This document shows positions 1 through 11,395 of a DNA stretch of 64,000 nt, in pieces. Under the pieces are notes generated by a model, which worked only from the letters and a program-made list of their open reading frames with translations, made no database searches and was not told where the DNA came from. The stretch lies in assembly GCA_946811695.1 (NCBI GenBank), contig OX328123.1:155597580-155661579 (forward strand), given 5' to 3'. A program made the translations under genes and the position numbers. This DNA is from Gonocerus acuteangulatus (lineage: Eukaryota > Arthropoda > Insecta > Hemiptera > Coreidae). The first letter of the stretch is position 1; each line of letters starts with the position of its first letter.

Positions 1-237
1 ATCAGACATGATTAAAAAAAAATGTATCCATGAAAAATTCGAACAAAACATGCACCCGTAACTGAGGTATTCCCAAGAAATGACACCCACACCGAAAGTG
101 TTAAGGAAAGAAATAACGAAAGTGTATCAGGAGAAGAGATGGGTGGTAGAGGCCCAGCTATGTTAATGCTGTCTAGTGGAACCAGGAGAGTGAAACAGGC
201 ATCTAAGGCTGTGCAGCTTGCCGTCTCATAAGGGTTA

Positions 238-1110
238 GGCCGAGAGCACACGGTTTGACTGTTCTGCAACTGCCGTTGGAAACGAGTTGTGCCTGAAACC
301 AGGGTTTATTGCAACTGAAATAAAAGTTCTTTCTGCACATGGATGTACTGGCAAAGGGCTTGTTGTAAATCACTTGTGGTTATGGAGCAGTAAAAGTTTA
401 GTGTCTATTTAGTATGATACGAGTTTGTTTTTAAGGTCTTGGCTTAGCCGTGTGAGCTGGCTATGTCAGACTCGGACGAAGAAGGTGTTGTTAACTATTA
501 TGAATACCGAAGATGGCAAAGAGCACAGAGAGCATTGGGTTCACTCATACTTCAGCAAGAATGTGAACTAAAGACTATTTGTAGCAGCTTGAGAGCTGCC
601 TCAGTCGGATAGACGACCAAAACACCACAAGGTCTCGTACAACTTAAGTCTACAAAGTAACTGCAAAAGCGGGCCCGCAGTTGTATGTGACTGGTTTGAG
701 ATTGTCAAAAACCAGTCTCGTCATGTGTGCCTTCCCATTCCAATGCATTGCCATGCTTACGAAACAGCTGCATGCGAAACTGGTTTGCAACGGTAGTTCC
801 AGGTCACACCGTGATGGGCCTTAAGGTTGTACAGGATGTCATCTCGTAGGAGTTAAGCCTAATATCGACAATGCCGGGATCCTCGCTCCGAACTCCTCAG
901 TACTTATGCTCGGGATGTTGATACCTGGGTTGCTAACTACAAGCTGCTTGCGTCACACTATGCGACCCAATCCATGCACTTTTCGGTAAAACGGTCATGC
1001 TCAAAGGCTCCTCAGTCCGAGCTGTTCGTTGCATGGAGACGGATATTTGTTGCCTCTTATTGTAGCATCAAGTTTTCACATAATAGGAAATGACAATGTA
1101 CACCAAATTG
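238..1110. other. No gene recognised
   Basis: A short open frame at 463-612 (+) begins MSDSDEEG and has no match I recognise. No splice-phase-compatible USP30 exon was found here on the minus strand. Nothing else is supported. Confidence 0.4.
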
Positions 1111-1299
1111 TTAAATTATATGAGCAACATCATTTATTTTTTTCTTTGTTTTTACTGCAGACTGTATTAAATGAACTAAATGGTTGAAATCCAGCTTTAA
1201 TATTCGTACAAAATTTAGGTAGTCCTGTTCGTATCTCATGCCTTGTAGCAGTCTGTTTTCATATTCTGAATTATTTTGATATATTTTTTGACCCAACAA
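1111..1299 (-). pseudogene. PIF/Harbinger transposase fragment (N-terminal part)
   Basis: The 62-residue frame contains MRYEQDYLNFVRILKLDFNH, which resembles the segment before the DDE domain in PIF/Harbinger (HARBI1-type) nucleases, where an Arg-Met/Ile and a Phe-x-x-Leu follow a Tyr-x-x-Phe. No catalytic motif is present and no ends were found, so it is a remnant. The assignment is by motif recall only; a low-identity match to another DDE family is possible. Confidence 0.35.
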
Positions 1300-1584
1300 C
1301 TTGGCATACGTCTTTTTTTCTTTTCTTTTTTTTAAATAATTCTTGCCATCACAATATGGCGCGGCAGCGGTTTCCTCATTGCGATGAAGTTGCCATATTA
1401 CTAAATAAGTTAATAATAAATACTAAACCGAAGTTTTGATTCATGCGGCGCTTTTGGCAGTTTGTCCGCTCACATTGAGCATTCGAGGTTAGTTAACATA
1501 GAACAGAGTATGCCTCACTCTGAGGCAGATGTGGTGGGGCATGTTCGATGCGAGCAGCCGCTCACTGTCCATACTAGGCTTTGA

Positions 1585-1775
1585 GGTCGTGCGGGTTGAA
1601 ATCTCCTAAGGGTAAAGGTCATGCGGGTTGCTGTCTCATAAGGGTTAAGGTCGTGCGGGTTCTCGTCTTGTAAATGTAAAGGTCGTGCAGGTTGACGTCT
1701 CGTAAAGGGTTAAGGTCATGCGAGTTGCCGTCTCATAAGGGTTAAGGCCGTGCGGGTTGCCGTCTCGTAAGTTAA
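1585..1775. repeat. Minisatellite, 32-bp unit, six copies
   Basis: Six head-to-tail units start at 1585, 1617, 1649, 1681, 1714 and 1746. Each begins GGTCGTGCGGGTT or a close variant and ends in a form of TAAGGGTTAA. Units differ by a few substitutions and one unit has a 1-bp insertion. A lone diverged unit lies at 204-237, about 1.35 kb upstream, so the array was once longer or the unit was moved. Confidence 0.85.
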
Positions 1776-2369
1776 AAAATATCCAGAATATCAGTTGTAA
1801 AGCAACCAGGAATTAACAAATATCTTATAAATAAATTCAAGGACTGCTAGTTTCATCAACTTGTTTATGTAATCTAATTTGTAACTACTTTGCTTAGAAT
1901 CTACGTTTATATATTGACATCAATTGCTTGAACCCTTTCTCTATCGGTGACTGCTCCAGCAGTCGAGAGTGGTTGGGAGCTGTGTACTGTTGACCTATGT
2001 ACAAGTCAAAGGAAACAGGACCCATGCACTGTTGACTTATCCAGCAGTCGTTAGCTCCTCGTATCTCGTACATTCATTCTCTTCTCATTTCTCGACTTAA
2101 GAGCTAGCTCTAGCTCTAGCGTTACCTTAGTATTCCTGACTGTTACTAGAGGGTATTTGAATCAAGTTTTTGGTTGCGTGAGCTATTCAGGTGAATTACA
2201 ACTTTTTGCCGTCCCAGCCCATTCATCCCGTCAATCCTCGTCAAATTACTGTTAGTTATTATAAATTTATTGTTTTAGCAAAATTAGTTCACTTTTAGCT
2301 CCTCAAGTGTTAACATAAAAGATTTGTATTTTGTTAAATTTAGAACAACAGGTTTTTTTTAGTATGTCC

Positions 2370-2373
<4 letters not shown>

Positions 2374-2438
<65 letters not shown>
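2374..2438. repeat. Poly(T), 65 bp
   Basis: An uninterrupted run of 65 T. It could be the poly(A) of a retroposon on the minus strand, but no SINE or LINE body was recognised directly beside it. Confidence 0.9.
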
Positions 2439-2442
<4 letters not shown>

Positions 2443-2488
2443 TTCATTCTTAAAATGGACAAGGAGAAGTACCGAGTCCAAAAAGCCC

Positions 2489-3392
2489 TTAACCCTTCCA
2501 ACGGAACATCCCTCTCCCAGACGGGTATACCCATACCATACGTATGGTTGTATGGTGTTGAGGCTGATGTGGCTTGGAGTTTGCTAGGTTTACACCTTTC
2601 CCTCTACGGAAATCGCGGTAGTTTAGCCAAAATCCGTCTCTCGAGTAGGTAAGAGCAATTTTTCTCAAAGACACTCCGTCTATAAGACAGATGTTCCTAC
2701 TAGCGTACGTTCCGAGTAGCCGCCTGCTAGACGCGTGTTCCGATTAATGTACTCATTGTGACGCACACTTACGCAGAACTTCAAGCAATGCGTACTAAAA
2801 TAAAAGATTAGGATTCAGTAGCGTACAAAAACACATTTTTTTTTTTTTACTAATTATAATTTTTCGTAACTTTTTATTAGTCTACATTTTTATAACTTTT
2901 TACTAGTCTATTACTATTGTACTTTTTTTTCTAGTCTAATTCTTCGAGTTTTGACTTTTTCTATTTTTTCTCATGGTAATTTTTTACGAGTTTACATTTT
3001 CAAAAATATTTACTACTCTATTATTTTTGTATTTTTAATTTTGTAACTTTTTCTCGTTGTAATTTTTTACTGTAAATTTGACTGAAATTAACAAAAGTAA
3101 TAAAAGTAAAGAAAAAAAAAAAAAAAAAAAAAAAAGACTGCATAGGCGGAAATAATTTGGGTTTCCTATACAAACATTTCATAATTTTAACAAAATTCAG
3201 AAATAAATATTTTTCTCTTGTAGCATTTACTTTTCGTTTAACAAACAAAACTTCGTACCAATTATTAGATAAATGATAAGTGACTTAAAAATAATTATTA
3301 GGGTGTTGACAATGTGGAAAACAAGGTACCCGTCTCAGAGATGGATATTCCTACTAATAAAAGAAAAAAAGATGTTCCGCTGGAAGGGTTAA
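2489..3392. mobile_element. piggyBac-like non-autonomous element
   Basis: The segment begins TTAACCCTTCCAACGGAACA and ends with the near-exact inverse (GATGTTCCGCTGGAAGGG then TTAA), giving about 22-bp inverted ends that include the TTAA target used by piggyBac elements. Subterminal sequences rich in GTTCC and GTCTC also recur in inverted form. The inside is AT-rich and non-coding and includes a 25-bp poly(A) near 3111. A related single end (GGAAGGGTTAA) occurs at 42673-42683. Confidence 0.55.
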
Positions 3393-3564
3393 GGCTAAAA
3401 TTATAATACAAATTTTAATTCGGTGATGAGATTTCTGTAAGTCGAGGCGATGAGACCGAGAGTGGCCGACATATCCAGTATAGCCGGCCCAAGGCTGGGT
3501 TCAAGCATCCCATTCAGGATAACCGTGTCTCTCTTGGTATTGCAAGAGTTAAGAATAGGAACAT

Positions 3565-3565
<1 letters not shown>

Positions 3566-3601
<36 letters not shown>
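3566..3601. repeat. Poly(T), 36 bp
   Basis: Run of 36 T followed by ATGATG. No element body was recognised beside it. Confidence 0.85.
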
Positions 3602-3604
<3 letters not shown>

Positions 3605-3834
3605 ATGTATTGTTATAAAATAATACACATAGGATATTCACCCGAGTTTAATTTGATCTCATTAACTACAAGGAATGGAATGCTGATATGGCTTTCATGT
3701 TATATATTTAAATTGTTGATTGGGTCTACAGAATTATTATCAAAAAGAATCTTTTCTTTTAAAAACTCTTGACAATACTATATAATAGGTGTGAAATGAA
3801 AGCAGGAAAAATGTTAGCACATCACCTTCACCCT

Positions 3835-4160
3835 CCAGCGCAATTCATGTCACCAGTACACTTTAATAACGTTCTTTTACCCTCTTCTGATACAGTTAGC
3901 TAGCTTGGACTACACATAGACTCCCGAATTATCTGGCAACAGCACTTAAAACTTAAATGACAGGAACTTAACAGACTATTTGAACAACTTTATAGACTAT
4001 TGAATCGGAAATCAAATTTAAGTAGTGAAAACAAACTGATCCTTTAGAAGCACTACTGCAAACCATTTGGACATACGGATCAGAACTCTGTGGAACTGCT
4101 AAAACATCGAACATCAGGCTTATCCAATCATTCCAATCCTAAGTTCTCTTCTTATTGAGT
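3835..4160 (+). pseudogene. Jockey-type LINE reverse transcriptase, 3' part
   Basis: Frame around 4045-4130 reads LLQTIWTYGSELCGTAKTSN, the block after the catalytic domain of Jockey-clade reverse transcriptases (consensus: P-I-W-T-Y-G, L-W-G-T-A, then Q-x-F-Q). Stops and frame changes interrupt it on both sides. It lies about 320 bp beyond USP30 exon 9, in sense opposite to that gene. Sequence to about 4400 may be a more decayed continuation. Confidence 0.6.
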
Positions 4161-4482
4161 GTCACCCATCGACTCTCCACCAAGGCGATTCAGAAGACAG
4201 TGGCACAGAGAGCTGCTGCAGTGACCAAGTGAAGTGTTAGCAATGGCTTTCTCTTCCTTCAAGCGTGTCAATTTCTGTGGCCCACCGATCTCTCTTAGAC
4301 TCCAGCCACTGGTCGGAGCGGAAGGAAGCCTGGGAAGGCCTCTGAGCGTCCTTCTGACGTTAATCGAGCATGAAGAAGAGAGTTGAACCAGTCTGAGCAT
4401 TGTTGTCAGTAGTAGAATTTGGGATTATTTTTGACATAATAATAATGAAAAAAATAGTATGTTGGTGAATAAAGATACTTGC

Positions 4483-4611
4483 CTTGATTCAGAAAAATGC
4501 GGGCGGAGTTGATTAGGATCTATTGGAGCACGTCGATATGTGACAAAATGGCCACTATCTACAGTCCCACGATGTTCAATCACAGCTCTCAGCTTGTATA
4601 CAGCTCCTTTC
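4483..4611 (-). CDS. Usp30: USP30-like exon 9 (catalytic His box)
   Basis: The acceptor TATTTGCAG precedes 4611. The translation KGAVYKLRAVIEHRGTVDSG continues HFVTYRRAP and contains catalytic H391 of the USP fold. The likely donor is a GC donor (AAG then GCAAGT) ending the exon at 4483 in phase 2. LINE fragments lie on both sides. Confidence 0.92.
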
Positions 4612-5522
4612 CTGCAAATATAGCAATATCACAAAGTTTTCTAAAGTATGATGTTTGTTTTCATACATATCCTTTCTAATATCATTATATTTATAAATGT
4701 TTTTATTCTAAAAACATTTAGAAATATGTTGCTTTATTTCAAAGAATGATAAAATATTCAAATAATTATTTCAAGGAATAAATACATCTAGTTACTTGAT
4801 GAAGATTGTTTTATTTAATTATGAAATAACATTTAAAGAATTTCCATTATTTTGGAAATAATTATTTCATGAAATAACCATTTAATTTATTTGACAAATA
4901 AATTATTTTAATAGTGTCCAGGTCTAGTCTGAGTAAACAATTTAGGCTCTATATTTTCTGTGATACATTAGAACTCTTCACCATCTTGTTCACCAAACTG
5001 ATTGTACATCAGAAAATACTTCAAACAGGAAGATAAGCCAGGATGTGCAGTATGTGGTGATGATCTATCAATTAAACATATTTTCACAGGCTGTAGAGCC
5101 ACGAGGAGATTCTAAATCAACTGGACATTCTGTGATATACTTGGAGAAGACCATGAATTGTGTCAGAGAACATTGGGATTCCTTAGAGCTACAGATCTGA
5201 TAACAAAAATATAAATGACAAAATTAAAAGTTGAAGTAGAATGAGAAAGTGTGTGTGCGTGCGTGTGTATCTGTGTGTTTAAAATATATTTTTAAGTATT
5301 TTGTAACTTTTTTTTTGTTTTTTGGCGAATTGCCAAATTTGTGAAGCCGAATAAATAAATATATTAATTCAAATAGTACATTCGTCTACATTTGTATGTC
5401 AATGCATTTTCAATCGCATAAATATATATATATATAAATTTCTTCAGGCATAATTGCATAAAAATTATAATTCTACAAAAAAAGTCTGACTCGCAGGAAC
5501 TGCGTCATCTTAGCGCGGTTCC

Positions 5523-5591
<69 letters not shown>

Positions 5592-8500
5592 GGCGCATCT
5601 ACATCTTGGTCATTAGCGCCGACATCCAGGGTGTAGCGAGGAATTTTACCAGCAAGCCGTGGGATGATAAAATTCCTGCTGGAGGTTGGGAATCGAACCC
5701 ACCATCTCCCGCTTATGAATCCAAGGCGCTAGCCATTAGACCAGCGGAGACCCCGGTTCCTGTTCATATCCCTATTCTCATTTGAAAACCATAGAATAGA
5801 AACACATAATATTTTCCTCGGACTTTGTTCAAAGGGTTTTATGGCCCCTATTTATACCTGGGGTCGGGTCCGCAAGACCCTAGAAACCTCTTCTACCGAT
5901 ACTTCATTTCATACGTTTCAATGAATTGGAAAATATCAAAAATTTTCACATATTCCTGTGTTCTTTTACTATAGTAATAATTCTACAGATAAAATCAATT
6001 AAAAAATAAAATAAAAAAACCAACAGCATAAAGGCAATTGAAAATATTCAAAAGACGTCATCGAATCTTTTTCTCTTGGCAAGCTATATTTCTAACAATG
6101 AATTGTTTTTCTTATTTTGCCTAATCTGTTTATTGTAAAATACATTATCCAACTATAAGCAATTAAAAAATAACAAGGAATAAAAACAGACAAAAAGAAT
6201 AGTTCGAATAAGCAAAATCAATTACTTTAATGTTTTAAGCAATTATTTCTCCGATTGACATCGCCTAATCAAAACTTTCATCAGAACCTTTTTTGTAGAG
6301 CATTTAGTAAGCTTTCTAATGGTATTCTTTTGTTTACCAAGATTCTCAACCCTTTTTGAGATATTAAGGAAAATATACAAAGTTACCAAAACTTTTTATG
6401 TCTGTTAATAAAATATTTTATTCTAACCCTTCCTTAGCTCCAAACGTAACCAAAATTTCAACATATTAGTTTTAATGATAGTAAAACATGCAGAAAATGT
6501 TTCAACTGAATCCCATGATTCTAAGTACCCAAACCAAAAATGGTATTCAAAAACTATTTTTCCAATTTTCTCAAAAACAATTAAAGCTATCGCCTTGAAA
6601 ATGGTTTCATTCGTTTTCCTAGCCAAAGAAGCCTATAAAACGAGTACTTACAAGCTTATGAACTCAAAAACGTAAGCGTTACGATTTTTTTTGCGCGAAT
6701 TTCGCCCCAAAGGCCATCTTCCAGTGGGCGGATTTTGCTAGTTAACGAACTTGACCTTTCAAATCGGGCGACCGATTTTTGTACCAAATTTCATCAAAAT
6801 CGGACCATTAGGGAGGCCAGAAATCCGCGAACAGACAAATATATATATATTGTAATGATATAAAAGGGGGGTGCTCTAGAAAGAGTGAGTTTCTGGCATA
6901 GCAAAGAGTAGCATTCCTATTCAAAATAAAGGCTAGCTTATATATTATAAGTCCATCACAAATATTATCATTTGTCAATCAATAAATTAAATAAAAGAGT
7001 AATAAAAGAGATAGCATTTGGCAGTGTTTAGTTTGGCAGTGTTTATTTTTTCAAAAAGGCAGTGTTAAGTAGATAGAAGAGTCCAAATATCTCGGCTAGG
7101 AGCGATAAGGTATACAAGTTCCCAGGAAGATAACGAAAGAGGTGTTTACAAGTATGGACAAGAAAATCCAGGGAAGGACGCAGATTTCAGACACCCTTGG
7201 TGTGGAGGGGGTACGCCTCTATAAGTAGGGCCTTCCCCCACCACTCACTCTCACTTCAACGCCAGCCAAGGGCGAGAGAGCACCCTTTGCGCAACCACAG
7301 CCTGACACCGATCACTTCAACTGGACATGATGGGAAGGTAGAACTCCAAGATCTAGCAGCCGACCATCCATCTCCTCAACACGACTACCAGCAGCCTGCC
7401 TCTTCACTTCAAGAACATCATCCGTAAAACAAGCTGAGTATAACTCACTCACTGCCAATCTTTAATTCAATTCTTAAAGCTATCTTAAAAGTTCACAATG
7501 GCCAATAGTTATATTTTAATATATAAGTTAATATTTTAAATATGTTCTAAACATTTCTTAATAACCCAACATTGATACAAATATGTGAGTCACGCAATTT
7601 TCTTTTCTATATTCCTTTTATATCACAGCCATGCAAAAATCTAAAATTATATCTTTTATTCAATATAAGTCAATTATTTCCAACTCTATTTTATTTATAA
7701 TGAACCTATCTCCTGGTATTTAATATGGTCTCAACACATAAAATGACAGATGGTAAGAAGTGGTACTAATAATATATTTCTCATGTTTTTATTTCAGGAA
7801 ATTTGTTCAATTAATTTAATTATTCAAATGGTTATTCATAAGTCCGTATGTGGTGAGTTTGGTAATAGATTAAATGAACCCTGAGATTTAATGAAAATAT
7901 AATATAATCTTTTCTAAATCAACTTTTCCAATAATAACTTTTTTATTCTTTTCTTTTTCTACATTAACTATTAAATATCTTCCAATATTCTTATTCTTCC
8001 CCCACCAAAACACCACATTTTGGTGACCCAACGTGGGGCGATCCACTAAACCTGTCGCCGAAATCCTGAACAGGTTGAGTCGCGTAATCTTTCCCGCAGC
8101 TTTGTATTGCAGCCCGGCAGCCTAGGAAGAGTTGCAGTAGGCGCGCGCGTGTTTTAAAACCAGAATTAAAATTTTTATTTTTTATTTTTATGTTTTCAGA
8201 TTTTAATATTGAGACCATATAATTAAAAAAGTGTGTTTTAAGGTTCAAAACTTGAATTTTTATGAAAACTAAATTTTTTTTTAATGATATTAAATTTTTA
8301 GCAAATATTTTATTTTTGGCTGTGATAGTTATTAAATTATTTTTTATTTTTATATACTTGTTTTGTCAGCTTGGCAAGTTTGCAACGACCACATAATTGG
8401 ATCAATGTTGGGAAATGTGATGGCAATTAATGAAAGATGCGTTAATGATAGATGTAATTCTCTATATTTAATTCTGTATCTTTTTATATTTTATTTATTA

Positions 8501-11364
8501 ATTTTTGTATCAGATTTATAATTTTTTTTATATTAAAATTACTAATTCAACAATATGGAACATAACGAAGGTAATAGAAGTTTTGCCCAGGGGGTAAAAA
8601 ATATTGAAGCAATGCTCAAACAAATGATGGCCCAAATGTTAAGTGATAAAAACGAATTAATAGAAAATCTAAAAACAGAAATGCAAAAGACCAGAACCGA
8701 ATTAAAATCAGAATCTGAAAAATTAGGGACCATAATGACGCTCCGTGATATTAAACCAGTTCCTTTAATGATAAATGATCAGAGTAGTCATAAAATAACT
8801 TCTGTATCCAACGATCTATTTACTTCCGATGAAATTTATATTTTAAATAATTTATTCAAAATAAATAAAATTACAACAAAATTAAACAATAACATATTCG
8901 CTTCCGCCGAAAATTATATTTTGAACAAATTATTTAAGAAAAATCAAACAAAAATTTTAAACCCAGATTATTTAACAACTGTTGAAGATTTTATTATAGA
9001 CCATTTATTTAAAAACAATATTTTAATAAAAGAAGAAACAGCAAAATTAAACCTAAAATTTACCATTAAATGTCCCATTATTAACATCAACCTGGGAGAA
9101 ACATCCTGTAAAGAATATACTTTCATTTTATCGAATAAAAATGGAATTATTCGGGGAATGTTCCATTCGATTCTCCTTAAATATTATCATCAACCGACCA
9201 AAGATGATGAAATAAAAAATTCAACCAGTAAAGTATAACGATAAAACCTCTCTGTTTTGGAGCTCCTCCGGCGTTGGGTACCGGACTTGAGTGGATAGGG
9301 ACAAATAAATAATAAATTTATTAATATTTAAATTATATTACCTATCAAAATTCTATGGTTTATTGATAAAAACCAATGTTTATAAATTTTTGTATACCAT
9401 TTTCAAAATTACGAGAGGCAAAACCCATATTTCATTTCATTTTATTTTTTTTTTATTTTAAAATCGTGTGCACAACCGTACACTAATAACAAAAAATGTT
9501 ACTAAAAGGTCATTATATTATCCTTTTTTTTTGACGTAGATTCAGTAAAATGATAACCGGTTTTATCCGTTAAAAGCAGTAAAATTATTAATAAAAATTA
9601 AAATTTTGCACCAACATAAAATCCTAATGTTATTATCAAGAAGATATAAAAAAAATTTTATTTCATTATCGGTCGTGATAAGTTTTTAGACACGTAAGTG
9701 TAAAAGGTTGGAGAATCCAATATATGCTTTTATAAGACAAAAAGGTTCGATAAAAGCCAGGAAATGACCAGTTTCTGTGAAAATCCCTAAAACTATCGGG
9801 AAGGCAGAAAGTAGGATAAGTAACTCCCAAAATTACAAATCCCCTAAGCGCCAAATAATACCTAACGATAAAAGTCAGGAAATATCCAGTAGCAGTTAAA
9901 ATCCTATTCCTATCTTAGGAATGCAGATAATAGGTTGATTAACTTCCAAAAGCTCTTATCTACCTCGAGGGAAGAAAGCTTTGATAATCCATAATGTCAA
10001 CAATGCAGGCTCATGCTAGTTCAAGTTCTCGACACGCGCACCGCGCTAGTAGTCAAGAAGTTCCTATAATTGCCACAGCCCCGAGCAGCGCTCACATCAC
10101 TCCCCATTCAATGTAACTAGAACCCGCCAACTATAGGAGGTTTTTAAATGAGAAGTATATCTTTGAAGCCAATAAGGCTATAATGAATTAATGAAGAGAA
10201 TAATTAATGTTAAACTACGTTTTAAATAAAAAATAAAATAATTAAAACTCAGTAATTGTTTAAATAAAAATGAAGACAGACATTGACAAGGACAGTTAAT
10301 AAATATTTAAAGGGAAAAAACCTTTTCAAAAGTTAATAATAAATAAAGAAGAAGTAGGAGTAAATAATTAATTGAAGTAAGGGGAAGTAGAAATAAATAA
10401 ATCTAATTGAATTTATTTATGAAATATATTGATTCATATATTTGAATATTTATTTTATATTGAGGGCTCCCGGACCCATGAAGAGGCCGGAGTACCTATT
10501 ATTTGTTTTGTATTAAAGGCTCACGGACCCATGAAGAGGCCGGAGTACCTTATCTACGAATTGGGAAATATTATATTATACTATGTTATAATAAAGGGGG
10601 GAAACTTATTAATAATAATTATTGAAGTGGAAGGAGTTTAATAATTATTGATGTGGAAGGAGTTTGATATTTAATAATGAGAAGGAAGGAGAAGTTTTTA
10701 AATGAAATGTAGTAAGAAGGAGTGACTGACAAACAAGTTGACACCGACAAGGACTGATAGACTATTGACAAATTATTTTATTACATTAAAATTTCAATTT
10801 TTTAAAAATGGGCTAGTGAGGGAACAAACTTTCTTGAACAATTATTGGAGTCATGTCAAATGCATTGGGTAAAATAATTAAATATGAATAAAAACCACAA
10901 TGAACTTAAAAAGAAAAATTGTTGTACATAAAATATAATTAAAGAATAAATAAATAATAATAAAACTTAAGATTAAATGAGCCAGGAGGCTCAGCTTTGA
11001 GCTATACTTATATTTTTTTGTTGTCGTAGTAGATATTTTTAATTATATTATATTGTTCATTTGAAATTAAACTTATTAATTATTGAATTAAGGGTAACAT
11101 TAAAAAAAAAAAAAAAATAAAAAATAAAATAATAATAAAATAATGTATATGTAAATAGATAAAAATAATTTTTTTATTTACTTAAAAAAAAAAAAAAAAA
11201 AAAAAAAAAATGTTTTGATAAGTGACTTTGTATTGAAATAAGAAGTATACAGCCATACAACATGTGTTGTAAATGTAAATGCTATTATTGTATGAATTTT
11301 TTTTATAAGACATAATTTATAATTCTGTAGACTTGTTAGAATATTTATAATTTAATTTACAGCA

Positions 11365-11395
<31 letters not shown>

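Noticed and set aside
463..612. 49-codon plus-strand frame starting MSDSDEEG
   Set aside because: No recognised motif, no splice context and short length; it may be repeat-derived, but nothing supports a gene.
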